DNA from: JAFGPJ01 sp964439135
Lineage (GTDB): Bacteria > Planctomycetota > Phycisphaerae > Sedimentisphaerales > Anaerobacaceae
DNA: 26,764 bases
NCBI GenBank assembly: GCA_964439135.1
Contig: CAYTNN010000040.1
Span: forward strand, 1-26,764
Direction of reading: 5' to 3'
Both the position numbers and the translations under genes were made by a program. Below, one piece after another: positions 7,602-16,031 of this stretch (position 1 is its first letter; each line of letters begins with the position of its first letter). The notes beneath the pieces are model-generated. The model ran no database searches. It was not told the origin of the DNA and saw only the letters and a program-made list of their open reading frames with translations.

Positions 7602-8477
7602 TTGGCAAGTATTACGGAAAAACGCCTGTCGCTGCACAAAAGTGTAGAAGTCCAGAAACTTCAAAATGAGTCCTTAAAATCTCAGCTCGTCGGGCTTCAG
7701 CATCTGGCCAATATAGGCACTGTCAGCCATATGATAGCCCACGAGATGAATAACCTGCTGACTCCTTTGAAAAGCTATGCTACGTTCGCATTGGACAACC
7801 CGGACGACAGAGCGCTTACGGAAAAAGCTCTTCAAAAGGTAGCCAAAAGCTGCGGGCGAGCCGCGAAAATCATGGAAAGTATGCTTGCCCTGATAAGCGG
7901 CGAAACGCAGGAAATGCAAAACGCCCGGCTGCTCGATATGATCGAAGAGATTTTCACCTGTCTTTGCCGGGATTTTGCCAAGGACGGGATTACCGTGGAT
8001 ATGCAGATTCCCGATGATATGACAATATACGTAATACCCGTGCAGATACAGCAGGTTTTGATGAACCTGATTCTCAACGCCCGCGACGCGATGCTGTCTC
8101 GCGGCGGCGTTTTGACCATCAGGGCCGCTGAAACGGTCGATACCGTTGTAATCGAAGTGGCCGACACGGGCGCAGGGATTGACCCGGCCGATCTGGCAAA
8201 TATCTTTGAGACATTCTTTACCACTAAAACGGATAAGGACAAAATGGACCACCGTAGCACGGACTTCCAGCCCGTGAAATGGACCTCGATCACGGAAGAT
8301 AGCGCTTATGAATCCCAACACATGGCCAAGATGGCCACGCCACATTCCGGAGCGGGCATCGGGCTGGCATTTTGCAAAATGATTATCGATAGACATGAAG
8401 GCTGTATTTCGGTAGAATCCAAAGCTGGTCATGGTAGCACGTTTAAGATAGCTTTACCTAAAACCACAGTCGGATAA
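7602..8477 (+). CDS. Soluble sensor histidine kinase with repeat-derived insertion
   Basis: This 291-residue protein has no membrane or named sensor domain. A short N-terminal coiled coil (about 5-37) leads to the H-box SHMIAHEMNNLLTPL with H47 as phosphate acceptor. The ATPase domain follows: N-box QQVLMNLILNARDAM (150-164), G1 box DTGAG (188-192), F-box FETFFTTK (202-209) and G2 box GAGIGLAF (250-257). Between the F and G2 boxes lie about 37 extra residues (212-248), where most kinases have about 5. The DNA there is made of planctomycete-type palindromic repeats (see findings). The start is TTG at 7602, supported by AGGAG 7 nt upstream; no suitable ATG is near. The next gene begins at most 6 bp after the stop. 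The response regulator at 4052-4558 is a possible partner. Confidence 0.9.
   Translation: MASITEKRLSLHKSVEVQKLQNESLKSQLVGLQHLANIGTVSHMIAHEMNNLLTPLKSYATFALDNPDDRALTEKALQKVAKSCGRAAKIMESMLALISGETQEMQNARLLDMIEEIFTCLCRDFAKDGITVDMQIPDDMTIYVIPVQIQQVLMNLILNARDAMLSRGGVLTIRAAETVDTVVIEVADTGAGIDPADLANIFETFFTTKTDKDKMDHRSTDFQPVKWTSITEDSAYESQHMAKMATPHSGAGIGLAFCKMIIDRHEGCISVESKAGHGSTFKIALPKTTVG
8247..8346. repeat. Palindromic repeat DNA inserted in the kinase gene
   Basis: Two hairpin units lie in frame within the kinase ATP-lid region. At 8258-8276 CACGG(ACTTCCAGC)CCGTG encodes part of HRSTDFQPVKW. At 8323-8337 TGGCCAAGATGGCCA encodes part of HMAKMATP. The peptide TDFQPV and its reverse-strand counterpart (TGWKSV) are typical of dispersed repeats in planctomycete genomes. 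The limits are approximate, set by where kinase homology stops and resumes. Confidence 0.6.
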
Positions 8478-8483
8478 TTGCTG

Positions 8484-9734
8484 ATGGCGGCCCTGGTGCC
8501 TAAAATTATTTTGATGCTGATACTGCTTGCCGGTTCCGCGTTTTTTTCAGGATCTGAGACCGCATTTATCAATCTATCCCCCAGGCAGATACGCCAACTG
8601 GATAAATCAGACCACAAACTTCAAAAACTGGTCGCAAGCCTCCTGGGCAAACGCCGGAGGCTGCTCAATTGCTTTTTGCTCGGCAATATGACGGTCAACG
8701 TTCTTTTTTACGCCGTCTCCAGCGTCCTGATAATCCGGCTTAAAGACTCCGGCGGTCTGGTTGCCGCGTCTGCCGCCCTGCTGAGCTTTGTCGGGGTGCT
8801 GCTCTTCGGCGAAATCCTGCCTAAATCCCTGGCTTACGCCAACTCGAAAACTTTCTGCGTTGCCGCCGCCCTGCCGGCCTATCTCTGCCTCCAGATATTA
8901 GGGCCTGTCGAAATGGTTTTCAAAGTTACCATTTTAGAACCCACCTTAAGGCTGCTTCTGGGGCCGGTCAGGCACCCGAAGGCAATAACCATGGGTGAAT
9001 TCAAATCCTTGATCGATACCACCCGGAAACAGGGATTGATTACCGCCGATGAAAACAGGCTCTTTACCGAAGTGATCGAACTTGGCTTTCTGAAGGTCCG
9101 GCACGTGATGAGGCCGCGAGTGGATATGCTTGCCTGTGATGTGACTGAATCGAGCGCAGCAGCCCGAGAAATAATGAAAAAAAATCACCTGATAAGGCTG
9201 CCTGTTTATGTCGGCTCAATCGATAACATCATCGGCATAGTTCACCTCCGGCAGATACTGCTCCGGGGCGAAGTTACGCTGGACAAAATTGTCCAGAATG
9301 TCAATTTTGTGCCGGAACAAAAGACGGTCGAATCGCTGCTGGAATTTTTCCGCAGGAGCAAAACCGACATGGCAATCGTGGTCGACGAATACGGCGGTAT
9401 CGCCGGTTCGGTACGGCTCGAAGATATCGCCGAAGAGCTGCTCGGCCAGATCGAACCGACAAGCCAGACCGAACCGGTCGAACAGACAGGACCTTTCGAA
9501 TATCGGCTGTCGGGCAACGTCGCTCTTCACGACTGGGCCGAAGTTTTAGGGATTGATCCGGCACAGACCCGCATGGTAACGTTCGGCGGACTGGTCACCG
9601 CCCTGCTCGGCAGGGTACCCAAACCGGGAGACTCGGCGTATCTGAAAAATCTTAAATTTACCGTGGAAAAAGTAAAACACCACCGAATCGAAACGCTCGT
9701 ATTAACTCTTGAACCGTTCCAAAACAATGTTTAA
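8484..9734 (+). CDS. CNNM/CorC-type (hemolysin family) membrane protein
   Basis: The protein is about 416 residues. An N-terminal CNNM/DUF21 membrane domain (about 1-175) opens with the hallmark GSAFFSGSETAFINLSPRQIRQL and includes GEILPKSLAYA. A tandem CBS pair follows at about 195-315, with VRHVMRPRVDML, LIRLPVYVGSIDNIIGIVHL and the acidic VVDEYGGIAGSVRLEDIAEELLG. A C-terminal CorC/HlyC transporter-associated domain ends it (about 330-414). The family is linked to magnesium or other divalent cation efflux; the hemolysin name is historical. The kinase stop is 6 bp before the chosen ATG; a TTG directly after that stop is an alternative. A paralogous gene overlaps its 3' end, so both probably work together or as a hetero-oligomer. 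Confidence 0.9.
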   Translation: MAALVPKIILMLILLAGSAFFSGSETAFINLSPRQIRQLDKSDHKLQKLVASLLGKRRRLLNCFLLGNMTVNVLFYAVSSVLIIRLKDSGGLVAASAALLSFVGVLLFGEILPKSLAYANSKTFCVAAALPAYLCLQILGPVEMVFKVTILEPTLRLLLGPVRHPKAITMGEFKSLIDTTRKQGLITADENRLFTEVIELGFLKVRHVMRPRVDMLACDVTESSAAAREIMKKNHLIRLPVYVGSIDNIIGIVHLRQILLRGEVTLDKIVQNVNFVPEQKTVESLLEFFRRSKTDMAIVVDEYGGIAGSVRLEDIAEELLGQIEPTSQTEPVEQTGPFEYRLSGNVALHDWAEVLGIDPAQTRMVTFGGLVTALLGRVPKPGDSAYLKNLKFTVEKVKHHRIETLVLTLEPFQNNV

Positions 9735-10743
9735 CAACACTATTTTAGTTTTGGCTGTTGCATGCTGCATTATACTGGGAGGTTTGTTCTCCGGTTCCGA
9801 GACCGGCCTGTATCAGCTCAGTCGGCTTCGACTGCGACTGGGCATCGAAAAGAAACAATTACCTTTTGTAATCCTCGGCCGTTGTTTGCGCGACAGCTCC
9901 GGCCTGCTGTTGTCGCTGCTGATAGGCAACAATCTAGTCAACTACTTGGCCACGAGCATCGTCACCAGTTCTTTTCTGACGCGGTTCGGCGCCGAATACG
10001 AACATCGAGCCGAGCTGCTCGCTACTTTGCTAATGGTTCCAATACTTTTCATCTTCTCTGAGCTTATCCCAAAGAACATATTTCTCTATCGTGCGGACGT
10101 GCTGACGCCGTATTTTTCTCCCCTCCTTTACGCCATTTACAAACCTCTAAACTTCAGCGGCATATTACCTGTGCTCAAATTCATTTCGAGCTCTTTTGCC
10201 CGGCTGGTAGGACTTACAACAACTTCCAGAACGTTCATCGCGTCGGCACAAAGACATAAAGTTCAGGCGATTCTACAAGACACTCACGAAGAGGGCTTCC
10301 TCAGTCCCGTGCAAAGCGAGATTGTCAATCGCCTGGTAGGCATATCACACGTTCATTTAAGCTCGGTTATGATTCAAATCCACAATGTCGAGACCGTCGA
10401 CGTCAATTCCGATGATTCCGCGTTATTGAATAAATTGAATAAGTGTGCCTTTACCCGGCTGCCGGTCACCGAGGGCCGGGCTGGAGACATCATCGGCTTT
10501 ATCGAGATATACGAAGCGTTAAGCTCGTTGGAAAAGTTCGCCGACCTGCGCGGTTTCGTCAAGCCTATCCGAAAACTCGACGCCGACATGACTGTTATAG
10601 ATGCCATGAACATCATGCAGAAGGAAAATTACAAGATTGTTCTGGTAGTAAGAGCCGGGCGCTTCGGACGCGAAAAGCCTATCGGCATCGTAACGATGAA
10701 AGACCTGGTCGAGGAACTTCTCGGCGAACTTGCGGAATGGTAA
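9727..10743 (+). CDS. CNNM-domain protein with CBS pair, short paralogue
   Basis: This 338-residue paralogue of the preceding gene begins with the same membrane signature (GGLFSGSETGLYQLSRLRL) and the ELIPKNIFLYRA turn of the CNNM domain. A CBS pair follows (about 195-335), ending in GIVTMKDLVEELLGELAEW. It stops right where the CorC/HlyC C-terminal domain would begin, so it is a domain-short form rather than a broken gene. The ATG at 9727 overlaps the previous stop by 8 bp, and the next gene's ATG comes 1 bp after its own stop, so translation is coupled on both sides. The second CBS motif lacks the acidic VVDEYGG stretch of its neighbour (VVRAGRFGREKPIGIV), suggesting different regulation. 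Likely role: divalent cation transport. Confidence 0.88.
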   Translation: MFNNTILVLAVACCIILGGLFSGSETGLYQLSRLRLRLGIEKKQLPFVILGRCLRDSSGLLLSLLIGNNLVNYLATSIVTSSFLTRFGAEYEHRAELLATLLMVPILFIFSELIPKNIFLYRADVLTPYFSPLLYAIYKPLNFSGILPVLKFISSSFARLVGLTTTSRTFIASAQRHKVQAILQDTHEEGFLSPVQSEIVNRLVGISHVHLSSVMIQIHNVETVDVNSDDSALLNKLNKCAFTRLPVTEGRAGDIIGFIEIYEALSSLEKFADLRGFVKPIRKLDADMTVIDAMNIMQKENYKIVLVVRAGRFGREKPIGIVTMKDLVEELLGELAEW

Positions 10744-10744
10744 T

Positions 10745-12322
10745 ATGGCCCCAAAGCGTAAATCTAAATTGAATAACAATATGTCGCCGAAAATCATTAA
10801 TATTATAGTCGTTCTAATACTATTTATTTTGTCGCTCGCCATCGTAGCAAATACGATGAGCAAGCCTGTTGGCCGGGATGAGCAGATGTACTGCACGGGG
10901 GCCGTTCTCCTGGCCCAGGGCAAGATGATCTACAGAGATTTTTCATACGCCGCTCAAATGCCCTACCATCCGTTGCTGTGCACAACGCTGTTCAAATTAT
11001 TCGGCACAACTCACTACTTGCTAACAGTCAGACTGCTCTCGTGTGTTTGTGATATTCTCGTGATGCTGGGCATCGTCGGCATATACCGGCACATTTTCAG
11101 GTCTTTTACAACTTCCGGCATGATTTTGGGCCTGTGTGCGGCCGTGCTGTACGTATTCAATCCGCTCGTCGATTATGCCAACGGCTACGCATGGAACCAC
11201 GATGTCGTGATTTTCTGCGTTATGCTGTCTTTCTGGTTGTTCATATCCACCGATTTTCAGCAAAAATCAAAATATTGGCGGATCGCCGCCATCGGTGCCC
11301 TGCTCACATTCGCTACCTGCATGCGTGTAACCACGGTTATAGTGGAGTTGCTGTTTTTTGTGCTGTTGCTTGGTATCCCTGCCGGATCGATCAAAAAGAG
11401 ATTCAAAAACGCCCTGCCGTTTCTGCTGGCCGGGGCGGTTGTTTCGATTTGGCCTGTCTGGGTGATAGCCCAGGCCCCGCGGGCATTTTATTTGAACCTG
11501 GTCACAATACCGATGCTTTACGGCCAGTGGCTGCGAGAAATCGGGATGGTTCATAATAAATTTGCCCTGACGTTCACGTGCCTGACAATGCCGGGCTATT
11601 TTGTCCTTTTGGCCCTGACGAATTACCTTTGCGTGAGCGTGATTTTTCTTCGCCATAAATTGAAGATTGCCGGCGGCATAAACCTGCTGCTTGCCGCCCT
11701 GCTGCCGGCGATATTTTTCATAATCGCCCTGATTCCGCCGACGCTATGGAGACAGTACCTTGCCGTTCCGGTTCCTTTTTTGGTAATCAGTCTTGCCTTT
11801 CCTTTATTACATTTGCGAAGGCATGCAAGTAAAGCAGGTATCAGCGGACAATTCAAGATAGCTGCGGCTATCATGGGCGTCTGCGGAATGGTGGCGGTTT
11901 TCAATTGCCCTTATGTTCTGCAGAGGATTCCGATTGTCCTCGTTCCCGAAAGCTGGGTGCCGCTCGAAGTGCACAGGATATCGCAGGATATCGCCGAGAG
12001 AACGAAGGAGAACAAACTTGTGCTGACCCTGGCCCCTCTTTACGCACTCGAAGGCGGCTGTGAGATTTACCCACAGATTTCGTGTGGCTCGGTCATATAT
12101 AGAGCCGCCGATGCTCTGACGCCCGAAGAACTCGAAACAACGAACACTGTCGGCCAGAAAACACTCGGTAAGCTTATCGAAAAAAAACCCCCATCGGCTG
12201 TTGTACTCGGAATAGAGCAAGGCAAAATGAAGTCCCTTGAAGTTCCCCTTAGAGACGCTGTCGGAACAGACTGGAAAATAAAAGAATACGAAAACGGCCC
12301 GATCGTTTACTTCAGGCCTTAG
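10745..12322 (+). CDS. GT-C-like membrane glycosyltransferase
   Basis: This 525-residue integral membrane protein has about ten hydrophobic helices between residues 16 and 385 and a C-terminal soluble part of about 130 residues. After the first helix comes KPVGRDEQMY (D45-E46), followed by YRDFSYAAQMPYHPLL. This matches the first lumenal loop of GT-C (ArnT/PMT/GT39-like) enzymes, where an Asp or Glu is catalytic and the donor is a polyprenyl-phosphate sugar. Acceptor and sugar are unknown. The start ATG is 1 bp after the CNNM paralogue's stop, with a GGAATGG stretch upstream. It is the last gene of the kinase-CNNM-CNNM run and converges on the DacB gene with a gap of 42 bp; no U-rich terminator is evident there. 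Confidence 0.75.
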   Translation: MAPKRKSKLNNNMSPKIINIIVVLILFILSLAIVANTMSKPVGRDEQMYCTGAVLLAQGKMIYRDFSYAAQMPYHPLLCTTLFKLFGTTHYLLTVRLLSCVCDILVMLGIVGIYRHIFRSFTTSGMILGLCAAVLYVFNPLVDYANGYAWNHDVVIFCVMLSFWLFISTDFQQKSKYWRIAAIGALLTFATCMRVTTVIVELLFFVLLLGIPAGSIKKRFKNALPFLLAGAVVSIWPVWVIAQAPRAFYLNLVTIPMLYGQWLREIGMVHNKFALTFTCLTMPGYFVLLALTNYLCVSVIFLRHKLKIAGGINLLLAALLPAIFFIIALIPPTLWRQYLAVPVPFLVISLAFPLLHLRRHASKAGISGQFKIAAAIMGVCGMVAVFNCPYVLQRIPIVLVPESWVPLEVHRISQDIAERTKENKLVLTLAPLYALEGGCEIYPQISCGSVIYRAADALTPEELETTNTVGQKTLGKLIEKKPPSAVVLGIEQGKMKSLEVPLRDAVGTDWKIKEYENGPIVYFRP

Positions 12323-12364
12323 CCTTCTCACCGCTTTGCCCAGGTATTCGTCAGTCTTCTTTAG

Positions 12365-13786
12365 CTAATCTTCTTCGCTTTCGAAATAATCTATGATTTC
12401 CTGCGCGATGTTGTTGATGACAGTACGGGTTTGGCCGTTCGTGTTGTTCGAGAGGACCGAGAATATGTAATCGCCCTCGTCCGTGACACACAGGCCCGAG
12501 AACGACTTGACGCTGTTGATATACCCGGTCTTGCCGAAGATTTTACCCTTGTACTTTTCCTCTTTGAAATATCTTTCAATCGTCCCCTCTGTCCCCCCTA
12601 CCGCAAGCGAGTCCTTGTATAACTGCCAATTCCTGCTTTTGTAAATGTCCGATAAGACGGTTGTTATCGCATACGCGGTAAGCTCGTTTTGCCGGCTCAG
12701 ACCGCTTCCATCGTCTATATAGAACTGGCTCTTATCAATACCAAGCCCCAAAAGATATTGAGAAATCTGCTCCCGTCCTCTTTCCCAACTGCCGTTTTTC
12801 TTATCCGGATTACTCATCGCGGCGATGGTTTTAAGCATCGCCTCGGCGGCCAATCCGAAGCTGTTCGTATTACAGCGAGCCAGACAATCAGTGAGCGGCG
12901 TACTGAATTCGATTAGCGGGATGAAATTGCTGCCCTCTTCCAGCGTTTTTTCGACAAGGTTTCCCTTCGCATTGATATCCGCCTCAGCAAGGTTCTCGTA
13001 TAGCAGAAATCCAAAATATGCCGCAGGCCTTTCGATTGCCACGTCAAACGGCCCAACCTCATCTTTGCACTTGCCGAAAACGGTCAGCCTGTTAGGGTGC
13101 CGATTGCGATACGTTCCGACGGCGCCGCTGCCCTTCGATATTGGCACGACCTTATTGATCAGAGATACGAAAGAGGTTTGCGGATCGACGAAGACGGCGA
13201 CTTTGCCGCCGATATTCTTTGCACTTATCCTTATGCAATTGTCGTTAAAGTTCAGGCCGCTTACTTCGCAGGCGTACCAGCGATTCAAATCATCCGCCGG
13301 CCAGCTCGGATGAACGGGCTCGTTATCGAAAACGCTGCTGTCAACTATAATCCCTTCGATTGTCCCTATACCCCTGGACTTCAGCGCGTTTGCTATGTCC
13401 TTGAATATCCAGCCCGGCTCCCGGCCGTACTTAATGTCGGTTTTCTCGTCGCCCAGCAGCGGATCGCCGCTTCCGATGACGACAAGTGAGTTACCGGAAA
13501 GCACGACCTTAGTCTTATAAACGTAATCAGGCCCCAGATAATGCAGAGCTGCTGCACTAGTAATGATTTTCATATTCGAAGCCGGTATCATCAGCTCTTT
13601 TGCGTCATGATCATAGATTGTTCTGCCGGAATCAGCCTCTAAGATATGAATGGAAAACTGGACTCGTTTCTGTAATGATTCGCTGATGATACCATCGATT
13701 TGGCCAGCCAAATCAGCCCTTGCTAAGCCGCCCAGGCAAAGAGCAAATCCGATTATAATCAGTAGTTTCTTCATCCGAGTTTTCAT
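12365..13786 (-). CDS. dacB: D-Ala-D-Ala carboxypeptidase/endopeptidase (peptidase S13, PBP4 type)
   Basis: The protein is about 473 residues and is exported through a signal peptide (KKLLIIIGFALCLGGLARA). It removes the terminal D-Ala or cleaves cross-links in peptidoglycan in the periplasm. The nucleophile motif is S70-N-M-K73 (PASNMKIITSAAAL), the DGSG block is IDDGSGLSRQNELTA, and the KTG triad is at 419-421 (FGKTGYINSVKSFSG). The region aligned to the SxN motif reads S309-F-G311 (NTNSFGLAAEAML), so the usual Asn appears to be Gly; activity may be altered. The large insert between SxxK and SxN is typical of S13. I chose the ATG at 13786; an ATG at 13774 (spaced 12 bp) would also keep the signal peptide, and one at 13840 would precede it with odd residues. 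Monocistronic, divergent from the second sigma gene. Confidence 0.88.
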   Translation of the reverse strand: MKTRMKKLLIIIGFALCLGGLARADLAGQIDGIISESLQKRVQFSIHILEADSGRTIYDHDAKELMIPASNMKIITSAAALHYLGPDYVYKTKVVLSGNSLVVIGSGDPLLGDEKTDIKYGREPGWIFKDIANALKSRGIGTIEGIIVDSSVFDNEPVHPSWPADDLNRWYACEVSGLNFNDNCIRISAKNIGGKVAVFVDPQTSFVSLINKVVPISKGSGAVGTYRNRHPNRLTVFGKCKDEVGPFDVAIERPAAYFGFLLYENLAEADINAKGNLVEKTLEEGSNFIPLIEFSTPLTDCLARCNTNSFGLAAEAMLKTIAAMSNPDKKNGSWERGREQISQYLLGLGIDKSQFYIDDGSGLSRQNELTAYAITTVLSDIYKSRNWQLYKDSLAVGGTEGTIERYFKEEKYKGKIFGKTGYINSVKSFSGLCVTDEGDYIFSVLSNNTNGQTRTVINNIAQEIIDYFESEED

Positions 13787-14033
13787 ATGCCGATGTATTA
13801 TTTCACAACAGAAAAGGTATATCAACCATTTTTTTATCATCCCAACAAGGGTTTTTATTCGGACGTCAGATTTCTGATACTCTATTCGGAATCACAATGA
13901 GGCCAAACAAATCCTGAGCAAGCCTCCAGATCATCTTAAATCATGCTGCACTACATTTACGAACGGATTCATATTGCAGGCCAAACGGATTAAAGGTACA
14001 CTGTCTACGGCCTGATTCGGATACTGAGAATAT

Positions 14034-14654
14034 ATGGAAAAAAAGGCAAAATTAGCAGAACAGAAAGCTGATTTGGCGTATCTTAAAAATACGCAGCGGA
14101 ATCTCGATAGAGATAAGGAGCATCATAGACAGAAACGGGATTCGCTTGCTTCTCGTTTAAGAGCCGGGGACCGGGCGGCGGCTGCCGAGCTTGTGGATAC
14201 ATATCATGAACAGATTTATTTATTTATGAGGAGACTCGGCCATGATCGCCAGGCCAGCGAAGACCTGACACAGGAGAGTTTTTTCAATGCCTGGCACCAT
14301 ATAGGCCAATTAAAAGACGGTAAAGCATTAAATGGCTGGCTTTATCGCATTGCAAGTAATGTTTCAAAGCTGCATTGGCGCAAACACAAGCACAAGGAGG
14401 TCATCGGCATTGAAGGCCTTGAAATGCCGCAAAGCGACAAGGGTGAGCCTGAGAAAATGGAGCATAACGAGCAGTTGGAACATTTGAAAGATGCCGTGGA
14501 ACGGTTACCGATCAAACTGAGAGAAACGATTACTTTACATTATATGCAGCAGTTGACGATTGCCGAGGCCGCAGAGGCGGTCGGTTTAAATCAAGGAACT
14601 TTCAAAAGCAGGCTGAATAGAGCATTAAAAACTTTGAGAAAGGAAATTATTTGA
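14034..14654 (+). CDS. ECF-type RNA polymerase sigma factor with charged N-terminal extension
   Basis: This 206-residue protein has a highly charged, helical N-terminal extension (about 1-35) that precedes a standard ECF core. Region 2 (about 45-118) contains DRQASEDLTQESFFNAWHHI and the -10 recognition helix ALNGWLYRIASNVSKLHWRK. Region 4 (about 145-203) contains LPIKLRETITLHYMQQLTIAEAAEAVGLNQGTFKSRL, cut short here. It would steer RNA polymerase to a small regulon. The next gene, 55 bp on, encodes a one-helix membrane protein that is the likely anti-sigma factor. The start codon has only a weak ribosome site, so the extension could be shorter. It is divergent from dacB across a gap of about 250 bp that must carry both promoters. 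Confidence 0.9.
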   Translation: MEKKAKLAEQKADLAYLKNTQRNLDRDKEHHRQKRDSLASRLRAGDRAAAAELVDTYHEQIYLFMRRLGHDRQASEDLTQESFFNAWHHIGQLKDGKALNGWLYRIASNVSKLHWRKHKHKEVIGIEGLEMPQSDKGEPEKMEHNEQLEHLKDAVERLPIKLRETITLHYMQQLTIAEAAEAVGLNQGTFKSRLNRALKTLRKEII

Positions 14655-14709
14655 ACAGGTTCCGATCACAACCTGTTACAGCCGGGAACCCGGAGAAAAG
14701 AGTGCTGCA

Positions 14710-15243
14710 ATGAAAGAAGAGCAAATAAAAAAACTCCTGAATGAACTGGGCCAGCAATTCACAGAACCGGTTCGCCCCGGCCTTGGCGAGGAGATCAAAC
14801 AGCGAATCCCGCACAGGCTGTCCCGGCACAAAATCGGCTGGAATACGGTCAATATTATCATAGATTTGAGATTGAGTAAATCAGTCGCGGCGGCAGCGAT
14901 TATCATTACCATGATTTTACTGCTGAATTTGTTTGGCGGCCGGGATTTAACCGGAGGCGGAATAATTAAGGACAGTATGCTGCTTATTAAATACTGGGGA
15001 GGTTCCGGCGAAGACCAGGTTTCGACCTCCAAATCGAGATACGAGCGTTTGCTTGAACGGGGTGAAAATGTAATATGGTACGGCAATTCCATTGACGTTA
15101 AGGATGCTAATTCCGTGCTGATGCAGCGCAAGCTGCCCGACGGCAATTATCAACTCACATTCGTAGATGGGCATGAAAAACAAGTAGATTCCGAGCAGAT
15201 GGTGGAACTACTGACCCGGATGCTGGAAAGAAGAACGAAATAA
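14710..15243 (+). CDS. Putative anti-sigma factor, single membrane helix
   Basis: This 177-residue protein starts with a soluble N-terminal segment (about 1-55) that includes an amphipathic helix (MKEEQIKKLLNELGQQF). One membrane helix follows at about 58-76 (VAAAAIIITMILLLNLF), then an exported domain of about 100 residues rich in charged and aromatic residues. There is no HxxxCxxC zinc motif, so this is not a ZAS-type protein. The assignment as anti-sigma rests on topology and position, 55 bp after an ECF sigma gene, an arrangement common in planctomycetes. A purine-rich GGAGAAAAGAG stretch precedes the ATG. About 210 bp of non-coding DNA follows before the convergent gene, with no strong terminator hairpin seen. 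Confidence 0.65.
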   Translation: MKEEQIKKLLNELGQQFTEPVRPGLGEEIKQRIPHRLSRHKIGWNTVNIIIDLRLSKSVAAAAIIITMILLLNLFGGRDLTGGGIIKDSMLLIKYWGGSGEDQVSTSKSRYERLLERGENVIWYGNSIDVKDANSVLMQRKLPDGNYQLTFVDGHEKQVDSEQMVELLTRMLERRTK

Positions 15244-15452
15244 TACAAACCCGTGACAGGTGAACAAAACGCTATTTACCGCTTCTTTTTAGCCAATCCT
15301 TTGGTGAAATTGCTAAAAATCAATCGTGATTTCCGAAAATGTGGATTTATGACAGGAAGACACAAGCGGCGATTGGACGCTCGAGGATTACTGTGAAAAA
15401 GCCCCCCTACTTCTTCTCTAACGTGAAACAAAGCGACAAGATTTATCAGTAA

Positions 15453-16031
15453 CTAATAGATAATCGCTATAGCCTCTTCGATCCTTTTGATGACCTCGAC
15501 AGCATCGGCAGAATAAGGGACATAGCCATCGAAGCCCTTCTGCAGCAGAGCCGTCGATTCCGAATCGCTCAAATTACTCACAAGGGCGATTATCTTGATC
15601 GTCCGCAAGTCGTCATTCTCACAAATACCTTTGCAGACGGCCGTCGCATCGATGCCTTCAGCCAGCAGACTGATCAGCAGGACATGCGGCGAGAATTTCT
15701 GGATGACCGAGCCTGTTTCAAAATTGCTATGGACAATTTGCACATCGTAGTCGGCCTTGCTCCGCAGAATATCGGCCAGAGTCGAAGCCGTTTTGACATT
15801 GCTGTCTGCGAGCAGGACCCTGATTTTGCCAACCGCAAGTTCCGACGTCGGCATATTATGTATTTTCATAAAGCGGACCAACTCGGTGACCGGGATTCGC
15901 CGGTCTTTGCTGCCGGGTATGCGATAGCCCCTCAACTGGCCGTTGTCGAACCACTTCGAAACTGTTCGAGGAGCAACGTGGCAAATCTTGGCCACATCGC
16001 CTGTTGTTAGTACATTTTTGCCTTTCGCCAT
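15453..16031 (-). CDS. HTH DNA-binding protein with degenerate receiver domain
   Basis: The protein is about 192 residues. An excisionase/MerR-like helix-turn-helix with wing covers residues 8-60 (TTGDVAKICHVAPRTVSKWF, then NGQLRGYRIPGSKDRRIP). A receiver-like domain spans about 68-190, starting IRVLLADSN. The phospho-acceptor position aligns with S121 (PHVLLISLL), only one residue of the acidic pair (D76) remains, and the switch Lys is missing (GYVPYSA). It is therefore a pseudo-receiver, probably regulated by something other than phosphorylation, such as dimerisation or ligand. I chose ATG 16031 (MAKGKN) with GGTGGGA upstream; an ATG 27 bp earlier is possible. It is divergent from the DegT aminotransferase gene with about 290 bp between them and may bind there. 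Confidence 0.82.
   Translation of the reverse strand: MAKGKNVLTTGDVAKICHVAPRTVSKWFDNGQLRGYRIPGSKDRRIPVTELVRFMKIHNMPTSELAVGKIRVLLADSNVKTASTLADILRSKADYDVQIVHSNFETGSVIQKFSPHVLLISLLAEGIDATAVCKGICENDDLRTIKIIALVSNLSDSESTALLQKGFDGYVPYSADAVEVIKRIEEAIAIIY

Noticed and set aside
7674..8432. A 252-residue minus-strand open frame
   Set aside because: It is the antisense shadow of the histidine kinase, whose motifs are unambiguous.
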